Shown: positions 58,963 to 64,000 of the stretch, piece after piece | Numbering within the stretch: the first letter of the stretch is position 1 | Layout: every line of letters begins with the position of its first letter | Source of the DNA: Dermatophagoides farinae | Lineage: Eukaryota > Arthropoda > Arachnida > Sarcoptiformes > Pyroglyphidae | Assembly (NCBI RefSeq): GCF_024713945.1 | Contig: NC_134678.1 | Span: 1,550,001 to 1,614,000, forward strand | DNA length: 64,000 bases | Reading direction: 5' to 3' | Position numbers and translations under genes: made by a program | The notes under the pieces: generated by a model | What the model saw: the letters and a program-made list of their open reading frames with translations, nothing else | The model's database searches: none | What the model was told of the DNA's origin: nothing

Positions 58963-60855
58963 ATGATTGGAAAAAATTTATTCATTTTTTCGACATTTTT
59001 GCTAGCATGTAAATTATTTTATCATTTTTTTTTTTTGAATCGAATTTTAATTTTATATTTTTTTTTCTCGTTACAATACACAGCATGCAATGCCCATAAA
59101 AGTGTTACGTATCCAGGAATCGGTACATTTACCGATGAAGATTTTTATGATCCCAAATGGCGACCATATGTAGCACTACCGGAAAGTCCAGAAAAAGTTG
59201 ATCCAAATTATGTTCTTTATAATCGAAAAATTCAATATGATCCACAAACATTACACTTTAATAATACTGAAATATTGAGATTATCACATTTTGATCCTAA
59301 ATTGGATACAAAAATTCTTGTTCATGGTTTCATGGATGGTCCTTTGGTGAATTGTTGGATGTATCCAATGAAAGATAAACTATTATCTATCCATGATGTG
59401 AATGTTATTCTAGTGGATTGGTCCAAAACAAATTTTTTCCCCTATACTCAGGTACTACTAATATTTTTGATGAATTTTTTTTTCTTTCCAATATTCATTT
59501 TATTTATTTATCTCTACAATAGGCGACTGCAAACTCACGTATAGCTGGTGCAATGACCGGAATATTCATACAGAATCTTATAAATGAATTTAATGTATCA
59601 ACATCATCATTTCATTTGATTGGTCATTCATTGGGTGCACATGTTGTTGGTTATGCAGGAAAATGGCTAAATGGAAAATTGGCACATATAACTGGATTAG
59701 ATCCAGCTGGACCTTATTTTGAAGGTTTAAAAAATCCTGCAGCACGTTTATGGCATACAGATGCACAATTTGTTGAATCCATTCATACGGACGCTCATCA
59801 TTTAATACCGGATTTAGGTTTTGGAATGTATGAAACATGTTCACATGTTGATTTTTACCCGAATGGGGGCGTTAGCCAGCCAGGATGTGATCAAAAACGA
59901 TTCACATCCATTATTACCGATGGACTTATACATGGGTAATTATATATTATATAGTTATTATAATAAATAAGCCATAAATGTTAAATGTTAATTATTGATT
60001 TTTCTATGTTGGCAGTATCACCAATTTGGTAGCTTGTAATCATGAAAGATCGGCATTTTTTTATTTGGAAGCATTGGGTGATGTTGAATCATATCCGGTT
60101 GCTTATGCTTGCAAATCATATGATGATTATCGAGATGGCCGATGCACTAGTTGTGGACACGATGGTTCCAAATGTGTTATTCTTGGTCCAAAAACATTAG
60201 ATTATAAGAAATTCATAAAGGATCCTTCAGTATCACAGGGAAAACGATTTTTCCTTTCAACTTCTCCAAAAGAAAATTTCTTCAGTATGTGATTCTTTAT
60301 ATCTTTCCATCTGCAAATTGATCATTTTTGTTTTATAGGATTTCAATATATCATTCGAATTACATTGTCCGATGAATCACATGGTAGTGAATCGGTACAT
60401 GGAAAAATTTCATTAAAATTTCTTGATTGGGAAGAAGAAGGTGAAACATTGACATTCAATAATCAGTAAGTAATACGTGTGTAATTTCAAAACTTTATCA
60501 CTCTTACAAACATCATCATATAGTGGTCAAACATTTGAAAATGGCCATTCATATTCAAGTTTAATAGTATCGGATATGAAACCATCGGATTTGGATCGAA
60601 TTCAATTCAAATGGTCACATGGTTTCAATATAATTCACCATAGAATGTACATTGAAAGTCTTAAAGTGATACCACTTTCCAGTACAAGGTAAATTTTTTT
60701 TTTAAATTTAAAATGAAAAAGTAAAATTAAAAATAACCCTTATAATTCTTTCATATATATATAGTGCAACATTAAAAACGCCACATCATTTATCATTTGA
60801 AACGGATGAATTCGGCATACGTGATGGACAAGAAGTGATTTTCAAAAGAGAATGA
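58963..60855 (+). CDS. Secreted lipase of the pancreatic-lipase family
   Basis: Seven exons (58963-59008, 59084-59451, 59523-59935, 60016-60284, 60339-60465, 60524-60688, 60765-60855) splice in frame to 492 residues. A signal peptide (MIGKNLFIFSTFLLASCNA) is split by the first intron. The alpha/beta hydrolase core shows ILVHGFMDG, DVNVILVDWSK, the nucleophile GHSLGAHVVGYAG, the Asp in ITGLDPAGPYF and the His in SIHTDAHHL, a full catalytic triad. CSHVDFYPNGG, QPGC and the conserved Cys pairs follow. The last 140 residues look like a PLAT/C2-like domain (QYIIRITLSDESHG onward), as in pancreatic and lipoprotein lipases. Role: extracellular triglyceride or phospholipid hydrolysis, perhaps digestive. 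Subgroup (pancreatic-type or lipoprotein-type) was not resolved. Confidence 0.92.
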
Positions 60856-61753
60856 TGATTATGTTCAACAATTATATGATTTTATATATTCGAATATATT
60901 TTAAACATTGAACTTTTAGATCTTTAAATTCCAATTTAGCAATAAGCAACTGTTTTGTAATACGCAGTTTCAATGCTGTTTTTTTTCATTTGTTTTTTAT
61001 TTGTTCGTGTGACACACACAATAAACACAACAACTACAATAAGATCAAAAATAGAAAATGATTCCAGATGTTTTGTACAATCAGATTTTTTTTACGATTA
61101 AAATAAAATGATGATGACATTGAGATAAATCAATAAATGATCACTATGGGTAAAAACTCAATGTAACTGGAATTTATGATTTTTTTTTTAAATTCGTCAT
61201 TATAGAATTCCTTGAAAAAAGAAGAAGAAAGAAAGAAAGAATTTAACTCACCAAGGGAAACCAAAAACATCTACAGATTCTGACATTGAAACTAAAATAA
61301 AAACAAATTTTAATCATCATTATCTTAATCATCATAATCATGAAATCCATAAAATACAAACAGGTGCAATATTTTTAGTGAAAAATTTTATTATATTGTT
61401 TATTTCATGGCCATGGATTTTGGTATTAATTTGACATCTTAATGATGTAACCCAATCTAAAGCTGTATTTTTTTTTTTGGTGAAAATTTTTTTTTTTTTT
61501 TTGAAAATACTGGCTGGCTTTATAATGATGAGACTATTTCTACTTAGGTTTGCCCTTGTTGTGCATACACTCTTTTACATAGTTGTTCGTTCGTTTTGGA
61601 TATACTATGTGTGTGTGTATCTCTTGCATACAAAAAAAAACGTTGTACTTTTTTTTAACGTTTACACTGTAAGTGATTTGGTTCTATTGTTCTAACTTAC
61701 ACACAATCAAGAATCAACAAATTTGTGGGATTAAAAGCGAAAGACAACGATAT
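60856..61753. other. Gap between the lipase and topoisomerase II
   Basis: 898 bp with poly(T) runs, GAT/CAT repeats and a short AAAG-repeat near 61218-61240. An AATAAA signal near 61020 can end the lipase transcript. The open frame at 61477-61695 is a poly(Phe) artefact. The right end must hold the promoter of the topoisomerase gene. Confidence 0.45.
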
Positions 61754-64000
61754 ATGATGGATAAAAAACTTTCACCGTTAAAGGTTTGTTTGTATGACAT
61801 ACAAAATTATTGATCATAAATTTATCATCAAATTGTCGATGGTGGTTTTTGAATCAAGCATCATATCATTTGTGATGCTGATGATAATGATGATGAAATT
61901 TTATGGTTTCATCATCGATCAATTTTTCATTGTTGCTGTAATTTTACTTAGATATTAGTGTAGAAAAATTCTGATCGAATGAATCCACATCGATTAATTC
62001 GATTAATAAAATCTCAGGATGTCATTGAATTGTTGATTTTAATCTACAACAACAACAACAATAATTTCGATTTCAAATTTCGAAATATTTTCTTATCAAT
62101 TAATCTGCTGAAATATTGTGATTGAATTGAATTCTTCGATAATCTGACATTTTTTTTTATTTTTCATTCATTCACACAGCAATATAATTTGCCAAATAAA
62201 AAACGAATTGAAGTGCCATATCAGGAAAAAAGTCAATATGAACTTATCTTGTTGTGTCCAAATACTTATATCGGATCAGTTGAAAAAGAAATCAAGGTAA
62301 GATATCTTTTGATCATTGATAATTCAATCATTTAATTGATATATATCTTATCATCATTAGAAAATGTGGGTATATGACCATCCAAAGGGAATGGTGTTGC
62401 GTCATGTTTCATATGTGCCTGGTTTGTACAGAATTTTCGATGAAATTCTTGTAAATGCCGCCGATAATAAGATTCGTGATCCGAAGATGAGCTGTATTCG
62501 TATCGATATCAATAGTGAAGATAATGAAATCAGTGTCTACAATAATGGCCGAGGTATACCGGTTGTTATACATGAAGAAGAAAAAATTTATGTTCCGACA
62601 TTGATTTTTGGTCATCTATTAACATCATCGAATTATAATGATAGTGAGAAAAAAGTTGTTGGTGGCCGTAATGGTAATGGTGCTAAATTGTGCAATATTT
62701 TCAGCACAATGTTCAAGATTGAAACATCATCACGGGAGTATAATCATAGTTTTTCACAAGTTTGGAAAGATAACATGAAAACCGCTGAAGAACCAATCAT
62801 ACGACCATCGAAAGGTGAAGATTTCACCCGTGTGACATTTAAGCCTGATTTGAAAAAATTCAACATGACACATTTGGACAAGGATATTGTCGATTTGTTT
62901 AGTCGTCGTGCATATGACATAGCTGGATCATCCAAAGGCGTGAAAGTTTTTCTTAATGGTGAATGTCTTCCTGTTTGTGGTTTTAAAAGCTACGTTAATA
63001 TGTTTATCAAAGATAATGAAGATGCAAATAATGAACCCTTAAAATTGGCATATGAAGTAGTGAATGATCGTTGGGAAATTGGCGTCGCTTTAAGCGATAA
63101 AGGCTTTCAACAAATTAGTTTTGTTAATAATATTGATACTACACGTGGTGGAACACATGTTGATCATGTTGTCGATCAAATTATTGATAAACTAATCAAA
63201 ACGGTCAAGAAGAAAAGTGGAGAATCAAAAATCGATCTTAAACCTCATCAAATACGAAATCATTTGTGGGTTTTTGTTAATTGTCTCATCGAAAATCCAA
63301 CATTCGACTCCCAAACGAAAGAAGCTATGACATTGGAGAGTGAATATTTTGGCTCCGAATGTGCACCAAGTAAAAAGTTTTTCGAATCCATCATGAAAAT
63401 CGGCATTATTGATTCATTTGTTAACTGGTGTTTTTTTAAACAAAAATTTGAAATGGATGCCAAAATATGTTCGAAAAAAATCATTGATATTCAAGATATA
63501 CCGAATCTTGAAGACGCCAAAAAAGCCGGAACATGTAGTGCATTGTATTGTTCTTTGATATTGACAGAAGGGCATTCAGCCAAATCATCGGTTACTGCTA
63601 GATTAGGTGTTGAACGTGATAAATTTGGCATTTTTTCATTGCGTGGAAACATGTTAAACGTTCGTGAGGCATCGGATAATCATATTATGGCAAACGCCGA
63701 GATTAATAATTTGGTCAAAATTCTGGGTTTACAATACAAGAAAGAATATACATCGATTGATGATTTGTATACACTCCGATATGGTAAAGTTCTCATTATG
63801 ACGGATCAGGACCTCGATGGTTCACACACCGCAGGCTTAATTATCAATTTTTTTCATAAATATTGGCCATCATTAATTAATCTGCAATATCTTGAACGAA
63901 TTATCACACCAATTGTAATGGTCAGCAAAGAAAATTTTTTCAAACGTCTATTCTATTCTCTTCCCGAATTCAATGACTGGAAAGATGAAATTCCAAACAT
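61754..64000 (+). CDS. Divergent DNA topoisomerase II, N-terminal 595 codons (partial)
   Basis: Exons 61754-61783, 62180-62296 and 62361 to the window end read in frame. GHKL ATPase features: ILLCPNTYIGSVE, VPGLYRIFDEILVNAADNK, NNGRGIPVV and GGRNGNGAKLCNIFST; the transducer QTK loop is FDSQTKEAMTLE. The TOPRIM domain has SLILTEGHSAK, the metal-binding DQDLDGSH and REASDNHIMANAEINNLVKI. The catalytic Tyr domain lies beyond the edge. At four nearly invariant places this protein differs from normal type IIA enzymes: GRNGYGAK reads GRNGNGAK, EGDSAK reads EGHSAK, LRGK reads LRGN, and DGSHIKG reads DGSHTAG. The N-terminal leader before the ATPase domain is short. It may be a diverged second TOP2 gene rather than the main one. 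Confidence 0.88.

Noticed and set aside
61477-61695. Hydrophobic 72-codon frame
   Set aside because: Starts in a poly(T) tract giving poly-Phe; no family similarity, no splice support.

Overview
The window is a piece of a eukaryotic nuclear genome. It is very AT-rich, packed with GAT/CAT, CA/GT and poly(T) simple repeats, and its genes mostly have introns of 55-110 bp with GT-AG ends. Gene content is animal (Shaw potassium channel, Ragulator, DRAM, AIMP1, TMEM39). The compact genes, small introns, base composition and arthropod-type channel suggest an acariform mite, perhaps a dust-mite relative. That identification is inference; no species-specific marker was checked.

Layout. 0-10.2 kb is a dense housekeeping block: the N-terminal part of a secreted or membrane protein (-), an ARIH1-type RBR ubiquitin ligase (+), CD2BP2 (-), the rRNA-processing helicase DHX37 (+), ABHD12 (+) and RNA polymerase subunit RPB6 (+). 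10.3-13.9 kb holds two tandem FLVCR-like transporters (-), then 2.7 kb without genes. 16.5-24.5 kb is dense again: TMEM39, LAMTOR3 and LSM5 (divergent pair), an intronless and apparently inactive glycerol-kinase paralogue, UQCRH, a TSSK-like kinase and AIMP1. 25.8-41.8 kb is one gene on the minus strand, a Shaw-type Kv channel whose six coding exons lie in introns of up to 5 kb full of simple repeats; one intron carries a 5'-truncated LINE sitting inside a CA microsatellite.

43.6-47.1 kb is a BEL/Pao-like LTR element with 230-bp LTRs that look identical and one 1001-codon frame. It has gag, zinc-knuckle and protease-like parts and a membrane-anchored C-terminal part, but no recognisable polymerase or integrase, so it looks young and non-autonomous. 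47.1-52.3 kb has no gene. 52.3-54.2 kb is a small mosaic: a pair of direct repeats flanks a DRAM-family gene, a Helitron/PIF1-type helicase relic and a TTAA-flanked MITE-like element. 54.4-64 kb is gene-dense: an orphan type I membrane protein (-), acetyl-CoA synthetase, a pancreatic-lipase-family secreted lipase and the first 595 codons of a divergent topoisomerase II that runs off the right edge.

The genes are a normal eukaryotic mixture rather than one pathway. The most unusual points are the LTR element without pol, the topoisomerase II copy with changes at nearly invariant motif positions, the degenerate glycerol kinase, the DRAM gene whose homology continues past its stop codon, and the nested relics beside it.
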